From assembly GCA_019750135.1 (NCBI GenBank), contig JAIEOV010000042.1, positions 1-62,790 of the forward strand: DNA of 62,790 bases. Direction: 5' to 3'. Positions within the stretch are counted from its first letter, which is position 1, and every line of letters begins with the position of its first letter. The translations under genes and the position numbers were made by a program. This DNA comes from Reyranella sp. Its GTDB lineage: Bacteria; Pseudomonadota; Alphaproteobacteria; Reyranellales; Reyranellaceae. Below, piece after piece: positions 7,887 through 15,917 of the stretch. The notes beneath the pieces are model-generated. The model had not been told where the DNA came from. It worked only from the letters and a program-made list of their open reading frames with translations, and did not search any database.

Positions 7887-8399
7887 GTGGCGCAGGACAA
7901 GTCGAAACTCGGCCTCTTCATGGCCCATCGCGGCGAGCTGGTGGACTATGCCAGCGCCATCGTCGGCAGCCGCGCCGGGGCCGAGGACGTCGTTCAGGAG
8001 GCCTGGCTGCGCTTCAGCCACGCCACCGCAGGCCGACTGCTCGAGCATCCGCTAGGCTATCTCTACCGGATCGTCCGCAACATCGCCCTCGACTGGCGCC
8101 GCAAGATGGCGCGCGAAGGCCGCTACCTCGTCAACACGCAGGACAACGCGGTGGACCAGCAGCCAACCGGCGGCCCCTCACCCGAGGCGCGGTCGCTGCG
8201 GCGCGAGCAGGTCGCCCTGGTGCGGGCCGCGCTCGAAGGTCTGCCGGAGCGCACGCGCGTCGCGCTCCGCATGTACCGACTCGAGGGTCGCAAGCTCAAG
8301 GAAGTCGCCGCCCATCTCGGAATCTCGGTGACTCTCGCGCACTACATCATTACCGACGGCATCAGGCACTGCCAGCGACAGCTGCGGCGGCGATCATGA
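7887..8399 (+). CDS. ECF RNA polymerase sigma factor, FecI type
   Basis: Alternative sigma factor of 170 residues. Region 2 is visible as LVDYASAIVGSRAGAEDVVQEAWLRF followed by HPLGYLYRIVRNIALDWRR, and region 4 as LEGLPERTRVALRMYRLEGRKLKEVAAHLGIS with the helix-turn-helix. The GTG start at 7887 has GGAAAG upstream. The next two genes encode a FecR-type anti-sigma factor and a receptor with a signalling domain, so this is a complete cell-surface signalling set. When the receptor binds its ferric chelate, the sigma factor should transcribe the receptor gene. A Fur-box-like site upstream suggests a first layer of iron control. Confidence 0.93.
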   Translation: MAQDKSKLGLFMAHRGELVDYASAIVGSRAGAEDVVQEAWLRFSHATAGRLLEHPLGYLYRIVRNIALDWRRKMAREGRYLVNTQDNAVDQQPTGGPSPEARSLRREQVALVRAALEGLPERTRVALRMYRLEGRKLKEVAAHLGISVTLAHYIITDGIRHCQRQLRRRS

Positions 8400-8442
8400 T
8401 GCCGATCGTGAAACAAGCAAAAGGCAGAAGCCGGAGAACGGG

Positions 8443-9408
8443 ATGGCAGCGATAACCGAGCTGGAGCGCGAACGGGCATCCGGTGAAGCGGCCGAATGGC
8501 TGATCCGACTGCATGAGGAGCCGGACGACGCCGGGCTGCGCGCGCTTTTCGAGGGCTGGCGGCGCGCCGATCCCGCACATGCGCTCGCCTGGTCGGAGGT
8601 TACCGAGACGTTCGACCTCATCGGGCAGGCTCTGCCGGCCGAGGATCCGCTGCCGATGCCGGCGTCGGCACGCCAATCGAGGGGCCGATGGTGGCTGGCG
8701 GCCGCCGCAACGGCGATCGCCGCCTGCGTCGCCCTCGTCTTCCTGCCGGGCCTGATGCTGCGGCTGGGCGCCGACTACGCGACGTCGACCGGCGAATGGC
8801 GCGAGGTGCGCCTGACCGACGGCAGCGTGATCGACCTCGCGCCGAGAAGCGCCATCGACGTCGTCCTGGCTGCCGATCGCCGCGACATCCGCCTGCTGGC
8901 GGGACAGGCCTTCTTCGAAGTGACGCCGGATGCCGCGCGACCCTTCCAGGTCAAAGGCCAGGGCGTGACCGCCACCGTGCTCGGCACCGGATTCGCCATG
9001 CGCCTCGGCCGGAATACGGCCGACGTCGCCGTCCGCCATGGCCTCGTTCAGGTCGACTCCGTTTCGACGACGCCGCGGACCTCGCGGCGGCTCGAGGCCG
9101 GCGCCTGGCTGAGCGTGAGCCGGTCCGGCCAGGCTGCCTCCGGCCACAACCCGCCGGACGAGGTCGGCGCCTGGCGCCAGGGCCAACTGGTCGCGCACAA
9201 CCAGCCGATCGCCGACATCGTCGAGGAGCTTCGCCCCTATTTCAGCGGCCTGATCGTGATCGCCAGCGACAGCGTCGGCCGCCGACGCGTTACCGGCGTC
9301 TATAACTTGCGCGAACCGGTCGAGGCGCTGCGCGCGGTTGGACGTGCGCACGCCGACATTACGGTCACGCGCCTGCTGCCCTGGTTGGTGGTCGTCTCCG
9401 GCGGCTGA
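8443..9408 (+). CDS. FecR-family anti-sigma factor/signal transducer
   Basis: Inner-membrane regulator of 321 residues. The cytoplasmic N-terminus (about residues 8-60: EAAEWLIRLHEEPDDAGLRALFEGW) matches the DUF4880 segment that holds the sigma factor. One transmembrane helix follows at about 84-106 (WWLAAAATAIAACVALVFLP), then the periplasmic FecR domain with VRLTDGSVIDLAPRSAIDV, and a C-terminal segment (QPIADIVEELRPYF) of the kind that contacts the receptor signalling domain. It begins 43 bp after the sigma gene and precedes the receptor by 133 bp. Confidence 0.93.
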   Translation: MAAITELERERASGEAAEWLIRLHEEPDDAGLRALFEGWRRADPAHALAWSEVTETFDLIGQALPAEDPLPMPASARQSRGRWWLAAAATAIAACVALVFLPGLMLRLGADYATSTGEWREVRLTDGSVIDLAPRSAIDVVLAADRRDIRLLAGQAFFEVTPDAARPFQVKGQGVTATVLGTGFAMRLGRNTADVAVRHGLVQVDSVSTTPRTSRRLEAGAWLSVSRSGQAASGHNPPDEVGAWRQGQLVAHNQPIADIVEELRPYFSGLIVIASDSVGRRRVTGVYNLREPVEALRAVGRAHADITVTRLLPWLVVVSGG

Positions 9409-9541
9409 GGCCTCGCGAAAAAATCGGTCCGCCCACCATTTTCTTTTGAAAGAACAACCGTCGCCGTCGTTCTCCCCCTGAAAGCTGAGAGTGCGACGCA
9501 ACCGCAGGCTCGGCGCGTAGGCGTAACGGGGGAGAACACGA

Positions 9542-12022
9542 GTGGAAAAGGATGCGGTGGGCGCGTCGCGCAACACGCGACGGGCGACGGGATATCGTGT
9601 GCTGATCGCGACCGCGGTGCTGGCTGCCGGCGCGATCGCCGGCCCGGCCGGCGCGCAGGAAGGACCCTTCGTCGAATCTGCGCAGGCGCAGCAACAGCGC
9701 ACCTTCAGCGTTTCCGCCGGCACGCTTGCCGACGCCCTCACCACCTTCGGCCGGCAAGCCGGACTGCAGGTCTCTGTTGACCCCGCCCTTGTTCAAGGCA
9801 TTGACTCGCCGGGCGTCAGCGGAACGATGTCGCCCGACCAGGCACTGTCGCGCCTTCTCGCCGGCACCGGCCTCGGCTACCGTATCGTCGGCGGCAACAC
9901 GGTCACCCTGGAGAAGCTCGCGCAGTCCGGCGCGCTGCCGCCCGGCGTGGTCCAGCTCGGCTCCGTGAAGGTCGAGGGACAGAACGTGGCGAGCACGGCC
10001 GCGGAAACCGCGCTGGGGCCGGTCAACGGCTACATCGCCACGCGCAGCGCCACCGGCGCCAAGACCGACACACCGCTGATCGAGATCCCGCAATCGATCA
10101 GCGTCGTGCCGCGCGACCTCATGGTTGCACAGAACGTCCAGAACGTGCCGCAGGCGCTGCGCTACACCGCCGGCATCGAGGCCGAGAGCCGCGGCAACCT
10201 GGTCGGCGGCGCCGACATCATCTTCGGCCGCGGCTTCATCATGGACCGCTACCTGAACGGCCTGAAGCTGCAGGGCGGCTCGGGCTACATCACGCCGCAG
10301 ATCGACGTCTACAACCTCGAGCGCATCGAGGTGCTGCGCGGGCCGGCGTCGGTGCTTTACGGCGCGGCCTCGCCGGGCGGCCTGGTCAACCTCGTCAACA
10401 AGATGCCGACGACAGCGCCGCAGTACGGCATGTTCGCGCAGGGCGGCAACCTCAACAACTTCGCCGCCGGTTTCGACGTCTCAGGGCCGATCGACGACGG
10501 CAACACGCTGTTCTATCGCCTGACCGGCGTCGCCCGCACCGCCGACAACCAGGTGCAGTTCAACAAATCGCAGCGCCTGTCGATATCGCCTTCCCTCTCC
10601 TGGAGGCCGGATGCCGACACCAATGTCACGGTGATGTTCAACTACCAGTACGATCCCTATGTCGGCCTCTACAATTTCGTGCCGGCGGCCGGCTCGGTGC
10701 TGTCAAATCCCAACGGCACGATCCCGCGCAGCTTCTACGCCGGCGATCCCAACTACAACACCTACAGCCGCAACCAGATGTCGATCGGTTACATCGCCGA
10801 ACGGCGCCTCTCCGAGATGTTCACGCTGCGGCAGAACGCCCGCTACATGTACGACGACGGCCAGCTCAACCAGGTGCTGCCGTCGTCACTGGCGGCCAAC
10901 GGCTACACGCTGAACCGCTTCAATGCCAGCGTGAACGAGAACACCAGCACCCTCTCGGTCGACACGCAGCTCCAGTCGACCTTCGGCACCGGGTCGCTGT
11001 CGCATCGCCTGCTGACCGGCGTCGACTACCAGTGGAACTACTTCAACCAGTGGCTCGGCCTCGGCTTCAACGTGCCGTCGATCAACATCTTCGCGCCGAC
11101 CTACTACCAGCGGATCGGCGGGGTGACGCCCTCGACGATCGCCGGCCAGACGCTGACCCAGGCCGGCCTCTACGCCCAGGACCAGATCAAGTTCGAAAGG
11201 CTCTCGCTGCTGCTGGGCGTGCGCAACGACTGGACGACGACGGTCAACGACAACCGCATGACCTTCACCTCGACCACCCAGTCCGACAGCAAGGTGTCTT
11301 GGCGCGCCGGCATGGTCTACGAGTTCGAGAACGGCATCGCGCCCTACTTCAGCTACTCGACGGCGTTCCAGCCGACCATCGGCGTCACGCGGACCGGCGC
11401 GCCCTTCAAGCCGGTCACCTCCGAGCAATTCGAAGCCGGCATCAAGTTCCAGCCGCCGGGCCACAAGACCTTCTTCATGGGGTCGGTCTACCAGATCACC
11501 CAGCAGAACATGCTCACCACCGATCCGGTCAACGTGCTCTTCCAGACGCAGACTGGCGAGGTCAAGTCGCAGGGCATCGAGTTCAGCGCCACCATCGTGC
11601 CGACCGAGGGGCTGAACATCGTCGAGGCCTTCTCCTACAACAATCCCAAGATCACCCAGGGCGCTGCGAGTGAGATCAACCACATGCCGGCCTTCGTGCC
11701 GAACGTGCTGGCATCGTTGTGGACCGACTACACCCTGCAGTCGGGGCCCCTGAAAGGCCTCCAGTTCGGCGGCGGCGTGCGCTATGTCGGCTTCACCTAC
11801 GCCACTTCGGCCAACGACCTCCTGATCCCTGGCTATAGCCTGGTGGATGCGATGATCGGCTACGATCTCGGCGCCGTCTCGCCAAAGCTTCAGGGTGTGA
11901 CGGCCGCGGTGAACGCGACCAACATCCTCAATACCCAGTACGTCTCAGAATGCAGCAACGCCACCAACTGCCTGTACGGCCAGGGCGCCTTGGTGCTGGC
12001 GACGCTGCGCAAGAAGTTCTGA
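9542..12022 (+). CDS. TonB-dependent siderophore receptor with N-terminal signalling (STN) domain
   Basis: Outer-membrane transducer of 826 residues. The GTG start at 9542 follows GGGGGAG. A signal peptide (about residues 18-39, ending GPAGAQ) leads to an STN domain (about 54-125: RTFSVSAGTLADALTTFGRQ, then GTGLGYRIVGGNTVTL), as in FecA, FpvA and FoxA. A plug domain carries IPQSISVVPRDLM and LERIEVLRGPASVLYGAASPGG, and the barrel ends in the terminal Phe of LRKKF. The STN domain together with the FecI/FecR genes upstream makes ligand-induced autoregulation likely. The chelate cannot be named from sequence; the fold is that of the hydroxamate and catecholate siderophore group. Confidence 0.94.
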   Translation: MEKDAVGASRNTRRATGYRVLIATAVLAAGAIAGPAGAQEGPFVESAQAQQQRTFSVSAGTLADALTTFGRQAGLQVSVDPALVQGIDSPGVSGTMSPDQALSRLLAGTGLGYRIVGGNTVTLEKLAQSGALPPGVVQLGSVKVEGQNVASTAAETALGPVNGYIATRSATGAKTDTPLIEIPQSISVVPRDLMVAQNVQNVPQALRYTAGIEAESRGNLVGGADIIFGRGFIMDRYLNGLKLQGGSGYITPQIDVYNLERIEVLRGPASVLYGAASPGGLVNLVNKMPTTAPQYGMFAQGGNLNNFAAGFDVSGPIDDGNTLFYRLTGVARTADNQVQFNKSQRLSISPSLSWRPDADTNVTVMFNYQYDPYVGLYNFVPAAGSVLSNPNGTIPRSFYAGDPNYNTYSRNQMSIGYIAERRLSEMFTLRQNARYMYDDGQLNQVLPSSLAANGYTLNRFNASVNENTSTLSVDTQLQSTFGTGSLSHRLLTGVDYQWNYFNQWLGLGFNVPSINIFAPTYYQRIGGVTPSTIAGQTLTQAGLYAQDQIKFERLSLLLGVRNDWTTTVNDNRMTFTSTTQSDSKVSWRAGMVYEFENGIAPYFSYSTAFQPTIGVTRTGAPFKPVTSEQFEAGIKFQPPGHKTFFMGSVYQITQQNMLTTDPVNVLFQTQTGEVKSQGIEFSATIVPTEGLNIVEAFSYNNPKITQGAASEINHMPAFVPNVLASLWTDYTLQSGPLKGLQFGGGVRYVGFTYATSANDLLIPGYSLVDAMIGYDLGAVSPKLQGVTAAVNATNILNTQYVSECSNATNCLYGQGALVLATLRKKF

Positions 12023-12115
12023 AGCGGCAAGCAAATACCCGGTCTTGAGCCGGGCGCCTTTCCAGCGTCTGATCGGCCGGCGGGACCCGATGCTCGACGT
12101 CCTGGGGAGGCGCCC

Positions 12116-12277
12116 ATGTATACGGCCTTGGTGATCAGCGTGCTGTTCGTCATTGGGTTCGGCGTGCCTGCCGTCGTATGGCTGACGAAGCTGATAAAGC
12201 CGCCAAAACCGGAAGAAGAGAAGATCCACCGCGGCGTCGAGGAGGCGCGCCGGCGGATGGACAGGTACCTCCACTAG
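12116..12277 (+). CDS. Small single-pass membrane protein (53 aa)
   Basis: A short gene starting ATG at 12116 with a strong ribosome site (GGGGAGG, 6 bases upstream). The product begins MYTALVISVLFVIGFGVPAVVWL, a single membrane helix, and continues with a charged tail rich in Lys, Glu and Arg (EEEKIHRGVEEARRRMDRYLH). It lies 93 bp after the TonB-dependent receptor and may be co-transcribed. I do not recognise a family; small inner-membrane proteins of this shape sometimes accompany TonB/ExbB systems or uptake permeases. Its stop codon shares the CTAG palindrome 12274-12277 with the stop of the convergent gene. Confidence 0.7.
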   Translation: MYTALVISVLFVIGFGVPAVVWLTKLIKPPKPEEEKIHRGVEEARRRMDRYLH

Positions 12278-12801
12278 GCACCATCGAAGTCGCTCGCGAT
12301 GTCACCACGAATACGCTGGCGTATGTCGGATGCGACGGCAGTCTGACCGACCAAAGCCAACAGCCGGTCGCGCGAGACGAGGCCGCGTCGTGCAAGTTCG
12401 CGGGTGAAGGCGACGTCCTTTTCGCGACGGGCAACGTGCTTGGCGATCGCAAGATCATGCGGGTCCAGGCACAATCCCCTGACTCCTTCGGTGTCGCCTT
12501 CCGGCAAGTTCACCAGCCGGCCCTGCCATCCCTTGGGCAGTATCGCCGTCGTCACATCGACTGGATCGGCGTAGTACCCGTAATTCTGATGAAACAGCGA
12601 ATCGACGCCGATCTCGTTCAGGAGGTCCGTGAGCCTCGGATTTTTCATGGCGATCAGATCGACCTCGGCCGACTTGACGATCTCATCAGCCATGTCGGGG
12701 TATTTCCCGTGCAGGGACTGGCTTCCAATGATCACGAACCGCCTCTCGCCCGTGATCCGCCCAGCGGCGCGAAGAATGTGATCAACCTGCTGCTTCTTCA
12801 T
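12274..12801 (-). CDS. Nucleotidyltransferase-fold protein (DUF6036-like), probable toxin partner
   Basis: A protein of 175 residues from the ATG at 12801. It carries a reduced nucleotidyltransferase core: ERRFVIIGSQSLHGKYP followed by a strand with acidic residues, VKSAEVDLIAM, the GS...ExD pattern of DUF6036/AbiEii-like enzymes. Further features are VDVTTAILPKGWQGRLV and LDPHDLAIAKHVARREKDVAFTRELARRGLV, a segment typical of this family. The gene overlaps the end of the AbrB-like gene by 20 bp and so is translationally linked. Proteins of this fold act as toxins in several toxin-antitoxin systems by adding nucleotides to RNA or protein; whether this one does is inference. Confidence 0.78.
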   Translation of the reverse strand: MKKQQVDHILRAAGRITGERRFVIIGSQSLHGKYPDMADEIVKSAEVDLIAMKNPRLTDLLNEIGVDSLFHQNYGYYADPVDVTTAILPKGWQGRLVNLPEGDTEGVRGLCLDPHDLAIAKHVARREKDVAFTRELARRGLVSRDRLLALVGQTAVASDIRQRIRGDIASDFDGA

Positions 12802-13222
12802 GGAGTCGCCGTACCTCCTCCTGCGACAGCAGGCCGACAAACGGCATCGACTGGCGCAGCCTTGTTGCACCGTCGTCGCGACCCAGCATGGCCGCGAAGA
12901 GCTCACCGTCATCAGCGCGTTCGGCGATATCCAGCCATTCGTCATAGGCTGACACCCATGCATCCTGGTGGCGCCAACGATGGAGATTGGCAAGAATCTG
13001 CGCTCGTATCTGGTTGGGCGTGAATTGGCGGACGACCGCTAGAGCAATAGACCGCTTAAGCTCGTCCAGCGCCTGATGCGACAGTCCTGGACGCGATCGC
13101 GGACGGATGCCGCGTGCCGTCACCTCGAGCTGATCGCCTTCGCTGACTCCCCATGCCTCGAGAATCGACTTTGGGACGATCACGCCCAGGGAGTTCCCGA
13201 TACGTCGAAGAGCGACCTTCAT
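12782..13222 (-). CDS. AbrB/MazE-fold DNA-binding protein, probable antitoxin
   Basis: A protein of 146 residues. The first 45 form a swapped-hairpin AbrB domain: MKVALRRIGNSLGVIVPKSI followed by LEAWGVSEGDQLEVTARG, very close to MazE-class antitoxins. The longer C-terminal part (about 60-146) is helical (ALDELKRSIALAVVRQFTPNQIRAQILANLHRW) and could hold the partner protein. The ATG at 13222 has no ribosome site, but a good promoter -10 box ends 6 bases before it, so translation probably starts leaderless. The order of DNA-binding protein first and nucleotidyltransferase second is that of autoregulated type II toxin-antitoxin operons. MazF-like genes are absent. Confidence 0.8.
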   Translation of the reverse strand: MKVALRRIGNSLGVIVPKSILEAWGVSEGDQLEVTARGIRPRSRPGLSHQALDELKRSIALAVVRQFTPNQIRAQILANLHRWRHQDAWVSAYDEWLDIAERADDGELFAAMLGRDDGATRLRQSMPFVGLLSQEEVRRLHEEAAG

Positions 13223-13228
13223 GCAGGC

Positions 13229-13257
13229 GTTATAACATGTTGCCACAACTGCGGCAA
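13229..13257 (-). promoter_or_regulatory. Promoter of the AbrB/nucleotidyltransferase pair, apparently leaderless
   Basis: On the minus strand, TTGCCG (13257-13252), a 17-base spacer and TATAAC (13234-13229) form a good sigma-70 promoter. The expected transcription start falls at or next to the ATG at 13222. The -10 region sits in the perfect palindrome GTTATAAC, and the spacer holds GTTG-TGG-CAAC, both plausible AbrB-type operator elements. Confidence 0.6.
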
Positions 13258-13330
13258 ACCCGCTAGGCACCAAGGTCACCATCAACGCCGACGGCGCGAT
13301 GGCCTTGCCGGCTCGTTGCCAGCAGATCGT

Positions 13331-13358
13331 TTTTTGGCGGTCTATGGTCCGCCAAAAA
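13331..13358. repeat. Perfect inverted repeat, operator-like
   Basis: TTTTTGGCGG (13331-13340) and CCGCCAAAAA (13349-13358) are separated by 8 bases. The T-run precedes and the A-run follows the GC core on both strands, so it lacks the U-tract of an intrinsic terminator. It lies 108 bp upstream of the AbrB-like gene in an AT-rich patch and may be an operator or a replication/recombination site. Confidence 0.55.
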
Positions 13359-13418
13359 CAAATAAAATTACCCTGGTCAAATAGCAATGACTGTGGTAAA
13401 GTAAGGCGTGTTGGAAGC

Positions 13419-14186
13419 TCAGGACAATGCCTTTGCCACCGCAGCGCCTATCGCAGGCGCCAGCCTGCGGCCCCAGTCGCGCGCTGTATCCGATGCGTCG
13501 ATCAGGTCCTGGCGCACTTCCAGCGAGCAATGCGGCAGCTTGCGGGTCCGCGCATGGGCGTTGAGCGTGTATTCATAGGAGGCGCGCGCCGAATAGGGTT
13601 CGTTGTCGCCGACCACCAGCGTGGGATCGCGGCGCAGTTCGGCGAGCAGCGGGTCGGGCAGCCGTGCATCGTCGTTCCACAGCACGCCGACATGCCACGG
13701 ACGCTTGAAGCCGTTCATCTGGGGCGTGAAGGAATGCATCACCAGCAGGGCCACCTGGGCGCCGTTCGCGGTCATGCGGTCGAGATGGCGGTCGACCTCG
13801 CGGTGATAGGGCCAGAAGCAGGCCTCGGCCCGGGCATCAATCTGCTCTTTGGTCAGCCCCTTGTTGGCCGGCACAGGCGTGCCGTCGCTGACCTCAGGCG
13901 TCGAGCCCTCGCCGCCCGGCCAGCGGTTGCAGTCGATCACCAGGCGCGAATAGCCCGAGGCGACGAGCGGTGCGTCCAGCGCCTCGGCCAGGGCGATCGC
14001 GGACTCGAGGCCGCCGATGTCCCAGCCGATATGGCGCGACAGTTCGGTCTCGGTGATGCCGAGATCGCCCAAAGCCCTGGGGACGGCCTTGCTGGCGTGG
14101 TCGCACAGCAGCAGCAATGGCGCCCTGCCCTGCTCGTTGTGGACGGAAAACGGCGGCGGATCGCCGGGAACGAGCAGTTGTTGCAT
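13419..14186 (-). CDS. N-formylglutamate amidohydrolase family protein
   Basis: A hydrolase of 255 residues in the N-formylglutamate deformylase (HutG2-like) family, which releases formate from N-formylglutamate in histidine breakdown; many members act on other N-acyl compounds. Family motifs: LLLLCDHASKAVP near the N-terminus, HIGWDIGGLESAIALAEAL with the putative metal-binding His and Asp, CNRWPGGEGS, and MHSFTPQMNG. The ATG at 14186 is followed by MQQLLVPGDPPPFSV, which fits the family start. It is transcribed away from the four-carbon acid operon 29 bp to the right. No other hut gene is nearby, so a role in histidine use is uncertain. Confidence 0.85.
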   Translation of the reverse strand: MQQLLVPGDPPPFSVHNEQGRAPLLLLCDHASKAVPRALGDLGITETELSRHIGWDIGGLESAIALAEALDAPLVASGYSRLVIDCNRWPGGEGSTPEVSDGTPVPANKGLTKEQIDARAEACFWPYHREVDRHLDRMTANGAQVALLVMHSFTPQMNGFKRPWHVGVLWNDDARLPDPLLAELRRDPTLVVGDNEPYSARASYEYTLNAHARTRKLPHCSLEVRQDLIDASDTARDWGRRLAPAIGAAVAKALS

Positions 14187-14215
14187 CGCGCCCCTATAGT
14201 GCGAAGATCGCGCAA

Positions 14216-15493
14216 ATGAAAGATGCCGAAGCCCGTGCGCTGTTGCGCGACCTGTTCGATGCAGCGCTTGCCGCCGCACGCCCCGCGACCTGCCTCGCCC
14301 CCTACATCGAGACGCTGAAGCCGCCGAAAGGCCGCACGATCGTCATCGGCGCCGGCAAGGCGAGCGCCGCCATGGCCAAGGCGGTCGAGGACCAGTGGCC
14401 GCATCCAATCGAAGGCCTGGTGGTCACGCGCTACGGCTACGGCGAGGACTGCCGCAGGATCGAGATCGTCGAAGCCGCCCACCCGGTGCCTGACGAGAAG
14501 GGCCGCGCCGCGGCCGGCCGCATCCTCGAGCGGGTCAAGGGCCATGCGCCGGACGATCTCGTGCTCTGCCTGATCTCGGGCGGCGCCTCGGCCCTGCTGG
14601 CCCTGCCCGCGCCCGGCCTGACGTTGACGGACAAGCAGGAGGTCAACCGCGCCCTGCTGAAGTCCGGCGCCAACATCGTCGAGATGAACACGGTGCGAAA
14701 GCACCTCTCGGCCATCAAGGGCGGCCGGCTCGCCATCGCTGCCCAGCCGGCGCGCGTCTTGAGCTGGCTGATCTCCGACGTGCCGAACGATGACCCCGGC
14801 GTCATCGGCTCCGGCCCGACCGTGCCCGACCGCACCACCTTCGCCGATGCGCTGGCGGTGCTCGCCAAGTATCGCATCGAGGCGCCGGCAGCCGTGCACG
14901 CCCATCTCGAGAAGGGCGCGGCCGGCGGCGTCGAGGAAACGCCGAAGCCCGGCGATCCGCGTATGGCGCACGTCGAGACCATTGTCGTGGCGACGCCGCA
15001 GCGTTCGCTCGAGGCGGCCGCTGCCGTCGCCCGCCAGCGCGGCGTCGAGGTGGTGCTGCTGGGCGACAACCTCGAGGGCGAAGCGCGCGAGCTCGGCGCC
15101 GAACATGCGCGGAAGGCGATCGAGCATTCCAAGCGCGCCGGCAAGCCGACGGTGATCCTGTCGGGCGGCGAGACCACCGTCACGGTGCGCGGCAAGGGCC
15201 GCGGCGGCCGTAACGTCGAGTATCTTTTAGGCAAGGCGATCGAAGCCAACGGCGCCCCGGGTATCTGGGGGCTGGCCGCCGACACCGACGGCGTCGATGG
15301 CGCGGAGGACATCGCGGGCGGCCTCTTCGGCCCCGAGACTCTCGCCCGCGCCCGCGCCATGGGCCGTGACCCCAAGGCGATGCTGGACGACAATGACGGA
15401 CACAGCTTTTTCGAGATGCTGGGTGACAGCATTGTCACAGGTCCGACCAAGACCAACGTCAACGATTTCAGGGCAACATTGATCGCACCATGA
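14216..15493 (+). CDS. gckA: Glycerate 2-kinase (TtuD/GckA, MOFRL family)
   Basis: A protein of 425 residues in the DUF4147/MOFRL family, which phosphorylates D-glycerate to 2-phosphoglycerate and was once annotated as hydroxypyruvate reductase. Visible motifs include IVIGAGKASAAMAKAVE, EAAHPVPDEKG, LCLISGGASALL, EMNTVRKHLSAIKGGRLA, SDVPNDDPGVIGSGPT and, in the C-terminal MOFRL domain, LSGGETTVTVRGKGRGGRN and ADTDGVDG. The ATG at 14216 gives the usual N-terminus. It leads an operon for four-carbon sugar acids ending in pyruvate kinase; its product, 2-phosphoglycerate, is one step (enolase) from the substrate of that kinase. The stop overlaps the next start by 4 bp. Confidence 0.92.
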   Translation: MKDAEARALLRDLFDAALAAARPATCLAPYIETLKPPKGRTIVIGAGKASAAMAKAVEDQWPHPIEGLVVTRYGYGEDCRRIEIVEAAHPVPDEKGRAAAGRILERVKGHAPDDLVLCLISGGASALLALPAPGLTLTDKQEVNRALLKSGANIVEMNTVRKHLSAIKGGRLAIAAQPARVLSWLISDVPNDDPGVIGSGPTVPDRTTFADALAVLAKYRIEAPAAVHAHLEKGAAGGVEETPKPGDPRMAHVETIVVATPQRSLEAAAAVARQRGVEVVLLGDNLEGEARELGAEHARKAIEHSKRAGKPTVILSGGETTVTVRGKGRGGRNVEYLLGKAIEANGAPGIWGLAADTDGVDGAEDIAGGLFGPETLARARAMGRDPKAMLDDNDGHSFFEMLGDSIVTGPTKTNVNDFRATLIAP

Positions 15494-15909
15494 CCACCTA
15501 CCCCGGATCCTGCCACTGTGGCGCGATCAAGATCGCCTACACGACGGACAAGGCGCCCGAAGCGATGCGCGTCGGCCGCTGCGCCTGCTCGTTCTGCCGC
15601 CGCCACGGCGCCCGCACCTCGGGCGATCCCGCGGGCTCACTCGAGTTCCGCGCCGCACCCGACAACCTCAGCCGCTATCGCTTCGGCCTCGGCATCACCG
15701 ACTACCTGCTGTGCGCCAAGTGCGGCACCTATGTCGGCGCCGTCATGCCTGACGACAATGGCTCCATCGGCATCGTCAACGTCAACGCGCTCGACATCCG
15801 CGACACTTTCGATCCCGCCCCGCCCCTGCACGTCTATGACGGCGAGGACGTGGCGCGCCGGCGCGCCCGGCGGCGAAAGTTCTGGATGAAGACGACAGTG
15901 ATCGCCTAG
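15490..15909 (+). CDS. GFA-family (glutathione-dependent formaldehyde-activating-like) zinc protein
   Basis: A protein of 139 residues with the zinc-binding cysteines of the GFA/CENP-V fold: GSCHCGAIKIAY near residue 7, GRCACSFCRRHGA near 29-41 and LLCAKCGTY near 74. GFA itself speeds the addition of glutathione to formaldehyde, but most family members have no assigned reaction. It starts in the ATGA overlap with the glycerate kinase gene and is followed 8 bp later by otnK, so it is surely in this operon. A role in detoxifying an aldehyde intermediate is possible; nothing in the sequence proves it. Confidence 0.88.
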   Translation: MTTYPGSCHCGAIKIAYTTDKAPEAMRVGRCACSFCRRHGARTSGDPAGSLEFRAAPDNLSRYRFGLGITDYLLCAKCGTYVGAVMPDDNGSIGIVNVNALDIRDTFDPAPPLHVYDGEDVARRRARRRKFWMKTTVIA

Positions 15910-15917
15910 GTTTCGAC

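Noticed and set aside
13331..13358. Inverted repeat read as an intrinsic terminator
   Set aside because: The T-run is 5' and the A-run 3' of the GC stem on both strands, so no U-tract follows the hairpin in either direction.
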